A DNA stretch of 64,000 nt from Blastocladiella emersonii ATCC 22665. Its lineage: Eukaryota; Blastocladiomycota; Blastocladiomycetes; Blastocladiales; Blastocladiaceae. Shown here piece by piece: positions 20,896 through 30,396 of this stretch. The first letter of the stretch is position 1, and each line of letters starts with the position of its first letter. The position numbers and the translations under genes were made by a program. Below the pieces are notes generated by a model. The model searched no databases and was not told where the DNA came from. It saw only the letters and a list, made by a program, of their open reading frames with translations. Where the stretch lies: NCBI GenBank assembly GCA_025594325.1, contig JANHCV010000010.1:434001-498000 (forward strand), read 5' to 3'.

Positions 20896-22745
20896 ATGGC
20901 GACCCAGCGACCCTCGGCGGCGGCCGCCCGCGCCACCCCACCTTCCACCTCATCGGCCAGCACCGAATCCGATCCACCCTCCCATGCCATCCCACCACCC
21001 AAGCCGTGGTGGCGGCTCGTCGGGCCCGTGCTCATCGAGAACGCGCTCGTGACGACGGCCCTGGCTGTGCGGTGCCACACGGACCGCACGCTGACGCCCT
21101 TCTCGGCCGTCTTCTCGACCTCGGCGACGTGCGCGCCCGCCACCTTCCCGTGGTGGGCCTGGGCCTCGATCGCCGCCGCCACCCTCGCCGACTGCTGGCT
21201 CGAGCGCCGCCGCCTGCTGCGCCTCGACCTCGCTGTCGCTGCCAACGCGTCGCGCGTGCCGTACGGCGCTGCTTCGGCCCGTCCCGCATCAGCAAGGAGT
21301 AGTGGGGGTCTCGATAGCGAGAGCGACGCGGAACCGCTGCTCGTCCCGCCCCCGAACCCCGCCGCGTCCCCGTACCCGTCGCGCGTGTGGCCGCTCGAGG
21401 CCGTGACGCGGTCGCAGGCGTCGCCCGGGCTACTGTACGGCCTGTGCCTGCTCCCCGCGCTCCTGTCGCGGTCGTCGTACGCGTCCTTCGTGTCGCACGC
21501 CATCGCGTGGGAGGCGCTCGGGCTCGCCGCGACCCTCGTCGCCTTCGCCACCCGGTGGCTCGCCCCGCGCACCCTCGCCCGCGTCTTCCAGGCCGCCATG
21601 GTCCTGCACCTCCTCACCCCGAGCAACCCGTGGACCGTCGTCGCGCTCGCCGTCACGGCGGCGCCCACGCTGCTCCACGCGTTCCCGCGCGCTTTCTCGC
21701 TCGGCGAGGCGCTGACTGTGAGTACGGGCGTGGTCCTCGTTGCCGACTCGCTGCGCGCGCGGCCCACGCATGCGCATGTTGTGGTCGCCGCGATGCAGCA
21801 CCTCGCGATCGGCACCGCGTGCGCGTGTGCGTGCGCTGCGCCCCGCGTCGCGCAGCTCCGACATCTCGCCAAGGGGAAGGGCAAGCCCGGCCAGGCCGAG
21901 CGCGACCGCAACGTCGCGTCCATGTGGCTCCACGGGATTCTCGCTGCCGTCGTGTTTTTTGGCGTCACGCCGCTCATGTACCTCCGGTCGGGACACGAGC
22001 CATGGACCTGGTACGTTCCGCTTCGCACCGCGCGCTCGGAAACTGTGTCTCACCGAACGCTCGCGAACGTAGGGTGATCGGCTACATCCTGACCTCGCGC
22101 GGCAACTCGCTGATCGTGGCGTACTGGCTGGCCGTCCTCGCCGTCGGGTACTGGGTATTCCCGTCGCACCGGTCCGCCAACACGCAGCGCAAGTCGTACC
22201 ACCTCATGGCCATCGCCATCATCCTGCCGGGCTACTTCTGGACCCCCGTCTTCACCTCGCTCGCCCTCGTCGTCGCCCTCTCCTCCTTCGTCTTCGCCGA
22301 AATCCTGCGCCTCGCCCGCGCCCCACCGCTCGGCGCCCTCCTCGACGACTCGCTGTCCCCTTTCCGCGACGACCGCGACGAGTCGCCGCTCCTCACCTCG
22401 CACATCTACCTGCTCCTCGGCATCGCGCTGCCCGTCTGGGTCGGCGTCATCGAGGGCACCTGGCGCGCCGGACTCGCGGGGATGGCGGCGCTCGGCGTCG
22501 GGGACGCTGTCGCGAGCCTCGTCGGACGCCGCGTCGGGTGGTGGCGCTGGCACTCGCGCACCAGCAAGAGCGTCCAAGGGTCCGTCGCGTTCGTCGCCGG
22601 CGCGCTCGCGTTCTTTGTCGCGCTCGGCGAACCCCTCACGCTCCCGCTCGTGGTGGCCGTCGCGGCGACGGCGTTGGTTGAGGCGGTCAGCTCGCAGTTC
22701 GATAACTTTGTCGTACCGCTCGTTATGCTGCTCACCATCATGTGA
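20896..22745 (+). CDS. SEC59: Dolichol kinase (SEC59/DOLK)
   Basis: Two exons: 20896-22010 and 22073-22745, 595 aa (an upstream in-frame ATG at 20863 is possible). It phosphorylates dolichol with CTP in the ER membrane, the last step to dolichyl phosphate for N-glycosylation and GPI anchors. Many hydrophobic segments fill the protein. The diagnostic C-terminal CTP-binding region is present: GVGDAVASLVGRRVGWWRWH, then SRTSKSVQGSVAF, ending with EAVSSQFDNFVVPL, matching the GD-x2-AS, K(T)xEG and Q(I/F)DN-LVxPL signatures of the family. The protein is longer than yeast Sec59 (519 aa), mostly through an N-terminal extension. The 3' end is duplicated just downstream. The symbol follows yeast. Confidence 0.92.
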
Positions 22746-23250
22746 AATGAAATCGAATTTTACGCCTTCTGTACCCGCTGCTCGAGCTCCCAGAACACCC
22801 GCACCGTCGAGTCCATGGCCGCGAGCGCCGCCGCGCGCTCGGCGTTGGGCGAGGGCGGCTAGCCGCGGACTCGGCAAGCACGGCGCACAGCTTCGCCTCG
22901 TCCATTCGTTGCGCTTGGCGAACCGCTAACGCTCCCACTCGTCGTCGCGGCCGCGGTCGCCGCCACCGACCTCAGCTTGCTCGTCGTCGAGATCGCGGCC
23001 ATCGCGCTCGTCGAGTCCGTCAGTTCGCAGTTCGATAACTTCGTGGTTCCGCTCGTCACGCTGCCCAACACCAGTTGAACGAAAGAATCATGACTTCTTA
23101 TTGTTGACCTGTTGCTCGAGCTCCCAGAACACGCGTACTGTCGGGTCCATGGCCGCGAGCGCCGCCGCGCGTTCCGCGTCGGGCGACGCTGGCGGGACCA
23201 TCTTGGCCGCGGACTCGGCGAGCACGGCGGATAGCTTCGCCGTGTCACCC
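22622..23250. repeat. Tandem duplication of the DOLK/OXLD1 convergent 3' ends
   Basis: The segment about 22622-22905 (DOLK last ~40 codons, the short spacer, and the 3' end of the opposite-strand gene) is repeated at about 22910-23250. In the left copy the DOLK end is functional and the opposite-strand copy is broken. In the right copy the opposite-strand gene (stop at 23088) is intact and the DOLK-like end, LGEPLTLPLVVAAA to SSQFDNFVVPLV, is an orphan fragment with an insertion. The copies have diverged by perhaps a fifth, so the event is old. Confidence 0.85.
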
Positions 23251-23742
23251 GCACCGCGGGCGAGCTCAGCCGCGGCCCATGCGTGCCGCTTGGCGTGCCA
23301 CGCGCGGAGCGAGCGGGATTGAAGCAGGAAGTCGTCCATGTACAGGTTCCACACGCTACACGGCAAGGAGAGTCAGCGACGGTCCACGATAGGGTACGCA
23401 GAGTCTGCAGAGCTGCAAGGTTGAGCAGGACCCACTGCTCTGAGCTGCCGTTACGAAGGAAGCGCACCAGTTGATACAGCCGGACATGCAGCAGTTATCG
23501 GGCGCCTCCGGGAGCATCGGGCGTGGGTCCGTGAACCCGAGGTCGGCGTCGTTGCTTGATGGCGGAGCGGCGGCGGGCCGTGCTGGTGCGGGCTCAGGGA
23601 TCGGGATGACGACCCTTGCGCGTCCTGGAGAGGCAGCTGCGAGATTGCGTGGCGCGTGCACGATGGCGGGCGCAGTGCGCAGACCAGAGCCGGCGAGCAC
23701 GGCAGCGTAGAAGCCCGCGGTGCGTGACAGACCAGCGGACAT
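23088..23742 (-). CDS. Oxidoreductase-like domain protein (OXLD1 type)
   Basis: Two exons: 23468-23742 and 23088-23355, 180 aa. Splicing (donor GTGCGC, acceptor TAG) joins DNCCMSGCINC to VWNLYMDDF, giving the PEAPDNCC-x2-GC-x2-CVWxxY signature of the short oxidoreductase-like family (PF09791, OXLD1 in animals). These proteins are usually mitochondrial and poorly characterised; the cysteines may bind a metal or iron-sulphur cluster. The N-terminus (MSAGLSRTAGFYAAVL) could be a targeting peptide. The C-terminal half is Ala-rich helix (AWHAKRHAWAAAELARGAG). Its 3' end is duplicated next to dolichol kinase, with which it converges. Confidence 0.85.
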
Positions 23743-24010
23743 GGTGCGAGCGAGGTCTATGGCGCCAGAGTCTCTAGCTCGGCTGCTGCCGGGAGACGAG
23801 TGAGCGGGCTGGACCGAGACAGTTTCATCAAGTTACATTATTGAGGCTTACATTGCGAACGTAACAGGGGAGAGATGGCCGCAGTGATCCGAACCATCAC
23901 GTTTTGACGTGGCTGGTCAGCGGCGAGGCCGACGAGTTCGCAAGCGAGCCAGCGACCACTCAAGCTCTCTCCTCGAGCGGAATCCTCGACACCCATGAAA
24001 CTAATGAACG

Positions 24011-25833
24011 ATGAACTCTATGCAAACAAAGCTTGACGTCAGCGAGATCGTCGAGGCCATTTTGGTTCGTGCGGTCAAGCTTCACGCTCCCCGCGACCTG
24101 CAGGGGATGCGGGCGTACCTTCGCGTCATGCCGCGCGCCCGTATCCCGAATGTGACGCGCGCGATTCTGGAACGCTGCCCAGCTTCGATTACGAGCAGGT
24201 TACGGAAGCTGGCAACGCCGAGTTGCTCAAGGTCATGCTTGCCTACGGCCCTACACCCAAGTTTGACAGTTTCCCCGTCCTGGCCGCGTATTTCCGAGGC
24301 CACGATGCAGTTATTGCACTCTGGCGAGACTTTCTCCCCAACGCGTTCGAGCTTCCCTCGTACTGCGAAAAACTGCTGCGCATTCCCCTGGCAATCGACG
24401 AACCTCGCCCGCTGCTTGGTCTTGCGCCGGGTGACGCGATGCTCTCCAAGCTATTCGATGCAATCGCCTCCGGCAAGCTGGAAGAAGTTGCTTTACAACA
24501 GAAGCGCCTGACTCTTTACGGCATCGAGACTCTCAACCATGCCCTCGCGTCCCCTTACCAGCGTGTGAAGACGATTTTGCTCATCGACTGTGACGTGACT
24601 CCGACCCGCGCTCGCCAGCTACGCATGCCTGATACCGTGACCAAGCTTGATCTCAGCGAAAACGCGTTCAGTAGCCCCAAATCTCCGGAACTACGGCTCC
24701 CGCCAGCATTGGCCGCACTCAGCCTGCGGGATTGCCATATCAACCAGCAAGGCGTCGTGCGTTTGATCTCAAACTTGCCTCCCCTTCTTACGAGCCTCGA
24801 CCTTTCTTGCCACAGCTTTGATTCAGCTACAGCGGCCGCGCTCGCGAAGCATCTTCCTTCAACGCTTGAGCGCCTGGTCCTACGTGGCAGCTTCTACAAA
24901 TCCGCCTCTATTGCGGGGATTCTGGAGCGGCTCCCCCTCAATTTGATCGAGCTGGATCTCAGCGAAGTTCTGCTCGAATCTGATTGCGAACAGTCCGCCC
25001 TCGTGGATCGACTGTGTCAGCTCTCAAAGCTCCGTCGGTTCTCAGTTACGAGCAGCAGGGTTTCTCCTGGGCGTGTCGTTGAGTCAGTTCCACTCTCGAT
25101 CAATGCCCTTGCAATCGACTGCTACATGAGCGACAACAAGTTAATCGCTGCCTTTGCCCAACGCAAACGCAAATGGCAGCAGCTCAATGAACTCACTCTC
25201 AACTATTGGGGCACCGACCCAGAGCCCATGTCCAGGTTGATTTTCGCTCTCCCGCTGGTGCTAACCAGTCTCGCATGCTATGGGTGCTCTCATTCTTACC
25301 CTCCTTGCCCCTTCCCAACGAACAGTCTCGCCCGCTGCAAGCTTTCGCTTTATGCACTTGACATCCAACGGGTCGAGTTCGACTCGAGTGGCGAATTTGT
25401 GTTTTCTGATACTCTCCAACAATCGTTGCGCGTCCTTCACTTGGAGGATTGTCGGAATTCGAAGCAAGGGTGGGCGAGCTTTTTCCAGCACCTTCCCACA
25501 GAACATATCACCCACCTCTCTTTTGCCAAGTCGAAGCTCGGCGACGCGGACGTCGAGAGTCTCTCCCAATGGCTCACGTGTGCTTTGTCGCTCACCAACC
25601 TCGTGCTACAATCCTGCGGTCTTACGAGCAACAGCGGAGCTCGGGTGGTCTCCGCCCTTCCCGAATCGATCGTGTCCATCGACCTGTCGCGCAACCTGGA
25701 CCTGGGTGACTCGGTCGTTGACCCGCTCGAAGCGCGCGTTCTGCCCTCCCTCGCGACCGTGAATGTTGATGGAACTTGCGTGTCGACCGAGGGCCGCGAG
25801 CGCTTGCGGTCGCTACTTGACCGCACTTCGTGA
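24011..25833 (+). pseudogene. F-box-like/LRR gene with one N-terminal frameshift (LRR5)
   Basis: It starts at 24011 with MNSMQTKLDVSEIVEAILVR and reads through the F-box-like part to ILERCP (about 24180), then must change frame by one base to continue as FDYEQVTEAGNAELLKVMLA and some 15 LRRs to TGA at 25833. No intron fits. The 536-codon second frame is otherwise undamaged, so this may be a very recent mutation, an assembly error or a hidden recoding site. The family is the same as the minus-strand genes at 1-14 kb, but the repeats differ. It forms a tandem pair with the decayed copy at 26113. Confidence 0.75.
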
Positions 25834-26112
25834 CGCGGGTGGCTGTTGTGCTGCACTCCGACGCGTCAATCTATTTGTTCCAGCGTTCTGACAAATATAC
25901 CTCACGATGGTCCACTCTTCAAGCTGCCTCTGAGCCGTGTTTCAACTTAAACCCACGAACGTTGGGACGCGACTTGACGCGACTGACAGGTTGCGCGGCG
26001 CCACACACGTGATAGAGTATGTGGTGAGACAATCGGCGACGCGTTGAGCCCGCGGCCGCTCTAGCACTCCCATCAAGCGTAGGTACCTTGTTGCTAACGA
26101 AGCTAATGAAGA

Positions 26113-26904
26113 ATGAACTCCATGCAACCAAAACTTGACGTCGCCGAGATTGTCGAGGCCATCTTAGATCGCGCAGTCAAGCTTCACTCTAGAATTGACC
26201 TGCACGTTCACGAGGTACAAGCGTACTTGGCGTCATGCCGCGCGCTCGTGTCCCAAACGTGACGCGAGCGGTGCTGGAACGTTGCAAAGGGCGTTTGAAT
26301 TATCGTAGCGCGACATCTAACGGCAGCGCCCAGCTTTTGTGGCTCCTGCGAAATTACAGCAGTCAGGTGCTCACCATCGATTACTACTCTCTTGTATGTG
26401 CGCACGTGGACCAAGCCGACGCCGACTTGCTTTGCGATCGCTCGAATTTGAGCATGCTTTGGTACACGAGAGCAACGTGGTCCAGTTTGGCGAGGTCCTT
26501 GAACATTCTCTCCGTGCGCGATGCATCACGAGAAACACATCCTGGGCAACCCTCTTCCTACACCTCCCCGCCTCAAACATCACGCATTTCTCCTTTGCGG
26601 AAACCAAGTTGCAGCCGGCCGATATTCCTAGCCTTGAAGCGTGGCTCCAACGTGCAACTTCCCTGGTCAAGCACTCGCTCAGCGCATGCGGGTTGTCAAG
26701 CAAGTGTGCAGTTGAGCTGGTTCTCGCGATGTCGGATTCGCTCGTGGCAGTCGACTTCTCGCTCAACCGTGACCTGGGCGACGCGGTTATTGATGCGCTC
26801 GAAGCTCGCGCCCTGCCCGCTCTTGAAGCTGTGAATGTTTACCGCACTTGCGTGTCGGCCAAGGGCAACAACGCCTGCAATTGTTGCTTGACCGCGCGAC
26901 GTGA
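26113..26904 (+). pseudogene. Decayed, internally deleted LRR copy (LRR6)
   Basis: The first 20 codons (MNSMQPKLDVAEIVEAILDR) and the last ~110 (ASNITHFSFAETKLQ to VNVYRTCVSAKGN) match LRR5, but about 300 codons between them are gone. There are frameshifts and stops soon after the F-box-like start (near 26230-26310). The flanking 5' and 3' sequence also resembles LRR5, showing tandem duplication followed by decay. Confidence 0.85.
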
Positions 26905-27443
26905 CGCGAGTGAATGCTGCATTGCGCACTGGCGCGTCGATTCTCTTGCTCCACCACATTTTTCACGAATATAGTTGTCGATAGCTCCTCTTCAAGCTGA
27001 TTTTGCACTGATTTTGTTCACACAGGGAGTTGGGAGGCGCGGGTCCAGCATGGCACGCGTCGCGACGCGTTCCAAGAACCTGTGTGTGCAGCGATACGCG
27101 CGGAACGAGCAAGACTTGGACGGCCTTGGACAGCAGGTTCGAATAAGCCGAGACGAGCGCGTTAGCGATGGCTGATTCGATGGATGATCCAGGTGTTTTA
27201 CGCCGAGGCGATGCAGGTCATGCTCTTTGAGGGAAAAGAGATGCGAAAGTCGCGATCGTGCAGAACTTAGGCGCTTGAAACGAGTGTCTCCACCGCGTCA
27301 AACCACCAATGATGCGCGACGCGGCCATGGACTTTCCGATTAGCGAAAACACGAAAGCAGGTTTTATATTGCTAACACACATCCTAGTAAGCTCTTCGCG
27401 CAGCTAAGGACGAGCGTGACGGGGATCAGTTGGGCTGGAACCG
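26905..27443. other. Unassigned spacer
   Basis: No gene, repeat or conserved motif seen. It separates the decayed LRR copy from the 3' end of the F-box/ankyrin-like gene. Confidence 0.45.
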
Positions 27444-28829
27444 TCACGCGCGCTTGCTACCGCGAGTCACTGATTGATCGGCGTCGCGCCACCACTGAAC
27501 GATGCGCTCGAACCCCAGGCTATGCGCAAACCGCAGTGCGCAGAGAGCATGGCTGCGTCCAAGTTCAAGCGCTATGCCCGAGTCGAGCCACCACTGGAGC
27601 CGCGCGAGTGCTTGCTCTTCGTCGACTTCCGGCTCCACGATCGACCAGCCAAGAGGGCATGCAAGCTCGCCGCGCGGGAGATTGGCGAGAAACCAATCAA
27701 GGACAGAGATCCGGTTCAGTTTGCTCGCGTAGCCGACCATGTAATGCCAGAAGTGCTTGTAAACAGTACGAGTAGGCTTTGCGATCGCAAGGTCAAGCTC
27801 TTGGTTGGGTTTTTGGTCGTCGCCAGTGTCGGCGTAGTCGTATCCGTAATAGCCGTCGTCAAAAGCAGATTGGATCGAGTCGACTCCGTACTGCTCGCAA
27901 TTGTACCCGCGGTTTACACGGGGCCCCGAACTTTTGAGGTCTTCGTGGGGCACGTTGCGGTAGATCCAGGCAAGAAAGTCGAGATCCTCGGACACGATTG
28001 CATTGCGGGCGTGCTTGGACCAATCAGCTTGCTGCATAACGCTCTTGAAGCAGGGAAACGTGCGCTTGCACTCGTCAAGCACCTTGATGCTTCTGCGCTC
28101 CAGTGCATGGAGCGTCAATTCGAACTGGTATCCGCCCTTGGTCCATTTTCCAAAGTTCAACGTTAAAAGACGTTGGAAGACCTCGGTATCGCCGCGCTCG
28201 AAAGCGTTAAAAAAAGTGGTGCCGTCGACTTTGATGGGAAGACGAGACCCCGCCCACCAATCAATGACTCGAGTAAATCCTTCGCGCGCAGCTGCATCGA
28301 TGGCACTGGACGTGTAGGACAACATGAAGCCGTGACGGAGAAGCCAGTTCAAGACGTCGACCTGACCGTGTGCGGAGGCCTGATATGCAAACAGGGCGGA
28401 GCATGGAAAGTTACGGTCTGACTTGAAACGCTCGGTCAAAAGATCGGTGCGGCCGCTGGCACAGAGAAGTGCAAGGTAGAAGGCAGCTTCGTCATTCTCC
28501 TCCAGGGAAAGATCCCGGCGGTGCTCGATGAAAGCGTTCCAAACAGCTTGATTGGGTCTGTCAAGAAGATTCCAGACGCGCTTGTGGAGTGAAATCTGCA
28601 AGACAACGCGGCGCAGACGCGACAGGCCGGTGGCAACGCGGAGGAGATGAAGCGGGTCGGCCTCGCGGGGGTCCATCAGGACGACGCGCTCAAGAATATC
28701 CTCGATGAGCTCCCGAGGTAATCGTTGCATGAAGGAGGCGGGCTGGCACAAAGGAAGCGGCAAGGGCGGGGAACTGGGCCGTTCGGCACGAGACATGATA
28801 GCATGAGCTGTTGCATAAGGTGTTTTCAT
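27444..28829 (-). CDS. F-box / degenerate ankyrin-repeat protein
   Basis: A single 461-codon frame. The start may be 28829, or 28796 at MSRAERPSS. An F-box-like segment lies at about 34-75 (MQRLPRELIEDILERVVLMD). The rest consists of irregular ankyrin-like units of the form 'A-GHVDVLxWW': ASAHGQVDVLNWLLRHGF, AAREGFTRVIDWWAGSRL, then NRISVLDWFLANLPRG and two Trp-rich units at the C-terminus. An Asp/Tyr-rich linker lies at about 320-335. It is probably cytosolic. By domain type it could be an SCF substrate adaptor, but this is inferred. I see no transmembrane segment or signal peptide. Such proteins form large families in zoosporic fungi. Confidence 0.75.
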   Translation of the reverse strand: MKTPYATAHAIMSRAERPSSPPLPLPLCQPASFMQRLPRELIEDILERVVLMDPREADPLHLLRVATGLSRLRRVVLQISLHKRVWNLLDRPNQAVWNAFIEHRRDLSLEENDEAAFYLALLCASGRTDLLTERFKSDRNFPCSALFAYQASAHGQVDVLNWLLRHGFMLSYTSSAIDAAAREGFTRVIDWWAGSRLPIKVDGTTFFNAFERGDTEVFQRLLTLNFGKWTKGGYQFELTLHALERRSIKVLDECKRTFPCFKSVMQQADWSKHARNAIVSEDLDFLAWIYRNVPHEDLKSSGPRVNRGYNCEQYGVDSIQSAFDDGYYGYDYADTGDDQKPNQELDLAIAKPTRTVYKHFWHYMVGYASKLNRISVLDWFLANLPRGELACPLGWSIVEPEVDEEQALARLQWWLDSGIALELGRSHALCALRFAHSLGFERIVQWWRDADQSVTRGSKRA

Positions 28830-29088
28830 CTGAGTGCGTTCTTAGCAGAAATTACACGAGAGGTGCGCGGTGCCTGGCAAGCTGGCCTCACGCGAGTCGC
28901 GGTACTAATTTCCGCACCAGCCGCAATCACGAGGCCGCACCTGTCAAATCTCCAGGTGGCGTCTCGCGTCTCGCACCCCCTTGGAGACATTCTTCCCAGT
29001 GTCCTCTGTCCCCTTCTTGAGTGCTAAAAAATATTGGTGAAGAGAGAGCACGGGTCTTGACGCGTGTTCCACACAAGAAAAAGATTTG

Positions 29089-29613
29089 CTTTGTCGTCAA
29101 CAAAGACCCAAGCGCGGACGCAAACGCGTCGTCTACCAGCGAATATATGTTCAGGGACGGCCAATTGTCGAGTTGACAAAGGTTGGCTGTGTCGCTGGCA
29201 CGCTGAGGTGGCTGGTTATCAACGGGAGCGCGGCGACCCAGTGCTCGCGTAGCAAGTCGTCGCTGGGGCTCTCAACGGCCAAAACCAAGCTCAACGTGGC
29301 CACTGGAGACGATCCGTGGCGTGGCCTAGCTCAACACGCTCACTTCCAACCTGCTCAAAAAGAGATCGAAATGGTGCCGAGGTTTATCGACGAAGACGCG
29401 GCCCACATCCTCGCCACCACAAGCGACATGCTTCGGTTGGTCAAGCGCGTCTCGATGCACGCGTTCTTCCTGCGTAAACAGGTCAAAAAAAAAAGTTACG
29501 AGCTCAACTAGGTGCTGTCCACGAAGAGCCGTGCCGACTACCTCACCAAGGTCGCGCCGCGCAACCAGTTCATCGAGGCGCTCAAGGCCGTGGGCTTGAT
29601 CAAGCTTGGGTGA
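29089..29613 (+). mobile_element. Ty1/copia relic: RNase H and Pol C-terminus
   Basis: Pieces of the copia RNase H domain are recognisable: ASSTSEYMFRDG (the STSGYVF motif), then after a frame change SLGLSTAKTKLNVA (the ALSTAEAE motif), MLRLVKRVSMHAFFLR (the TKHIDVRYHFIRE motif) and, after an in-frame TAG at 29509, STKSRADYLTKVAPRNQF (the T-x2-QxADILTKxL motif), ending TGA at 29613. At least one frameshift and one stop are present and no LTRs are visible, so this is a dead fragment. Confidence 0.8.
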
Positions 29614-29729
29614 AGACTGGGCGCCGAGATCCATGCGGGAGTGTTGCAGTGGGGTAGCTGCGAGCAGCGGGGTGGGTGCGAGAGCTGACTCAGGCGCGTG
29701 CGTGTCTCGCATGCCTCGCACGCACCCCA

Positions 29730-30297
29730 CTACAGCACGTTTACACACGAATGATTGAGGATACCCGAGTCGTGCAGCGTGAGTTTCAGTATTTTGCGAC
29801 GATCTGACAAGGTGAAAGACCCAATCAAATCGAAGCGGAGTCTGCGGCCGTCATTACAGCGAAGAGCTGACGCAGAACCGACTTTGAATGGACCTGCATA
29901 TGAATTGGCTGCGATACTTGCTGAGAAAAGAGGCTTCAGCAACGAATAGTCTGCGGACTCAACGTCTGATTGCCAAGCTTCTCGGCTAGTCCGCGTCTTC
30001 GGCGGCAGCGTCCCAAGCTGTCGTATCAACGCAAGGCACAGCCCTCGCCGTAACTGGCATCGCCTAGAACTTTGGAAGCATCACATCGATCCTACAGATG
30101 GCTGTCGCGCAAAGACGAGACAGCTCGAAACGAGTTCCCGAGAAGCAAGCGGAACAGCCTAGCGCGGCGAAGCGAGGCCGACGACCTGCAGGACGAGCTC
30201 GACGGGAAGGTCTGACAGCCGAAAGTGGCCGTCAAGTGGGTCGGCCGATAGATTGCATAGAGTGCCTTCATTTGATTCCATGGTTTTTGCGAGGTGG
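29730..30297 (-). pseudogene. F-box gene relic
   Basis: It starts MESNEGTLCNLSAD at 30297 and contains RLSDLPVELVLQVVGLASP, closely matching RLPDLPAELVTQVLHLAVP of the gene at 35417-37776. A stop follows at once, after which AVPLASRE aligns with IPLATRG of that gene. Further frames to 29730 are open but short and broken. It is a truncated paralogue with stops, head-to-head with NPRL3. Confidence 0.7.
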
Positions 30298-30396
30298 AGG
30301 ACTGTCGAGGGAGAGCGGGTTCTCGCCGAACGCGGTCGCCAACTTGGCCGCTCCCGTCCCTTCTCTCCCCCCTTCACAACCCCGAATGCTCATCTA

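Noticed and set aside
20896-22745. Possible bacterial origin because of high GC and long open frames
   Set aside because: Spliceosomal introns with consistent sites, mitochondrial presequence, PTEN, SNF5, GDI and dynein chain show a eukaryotic nuclear genome.
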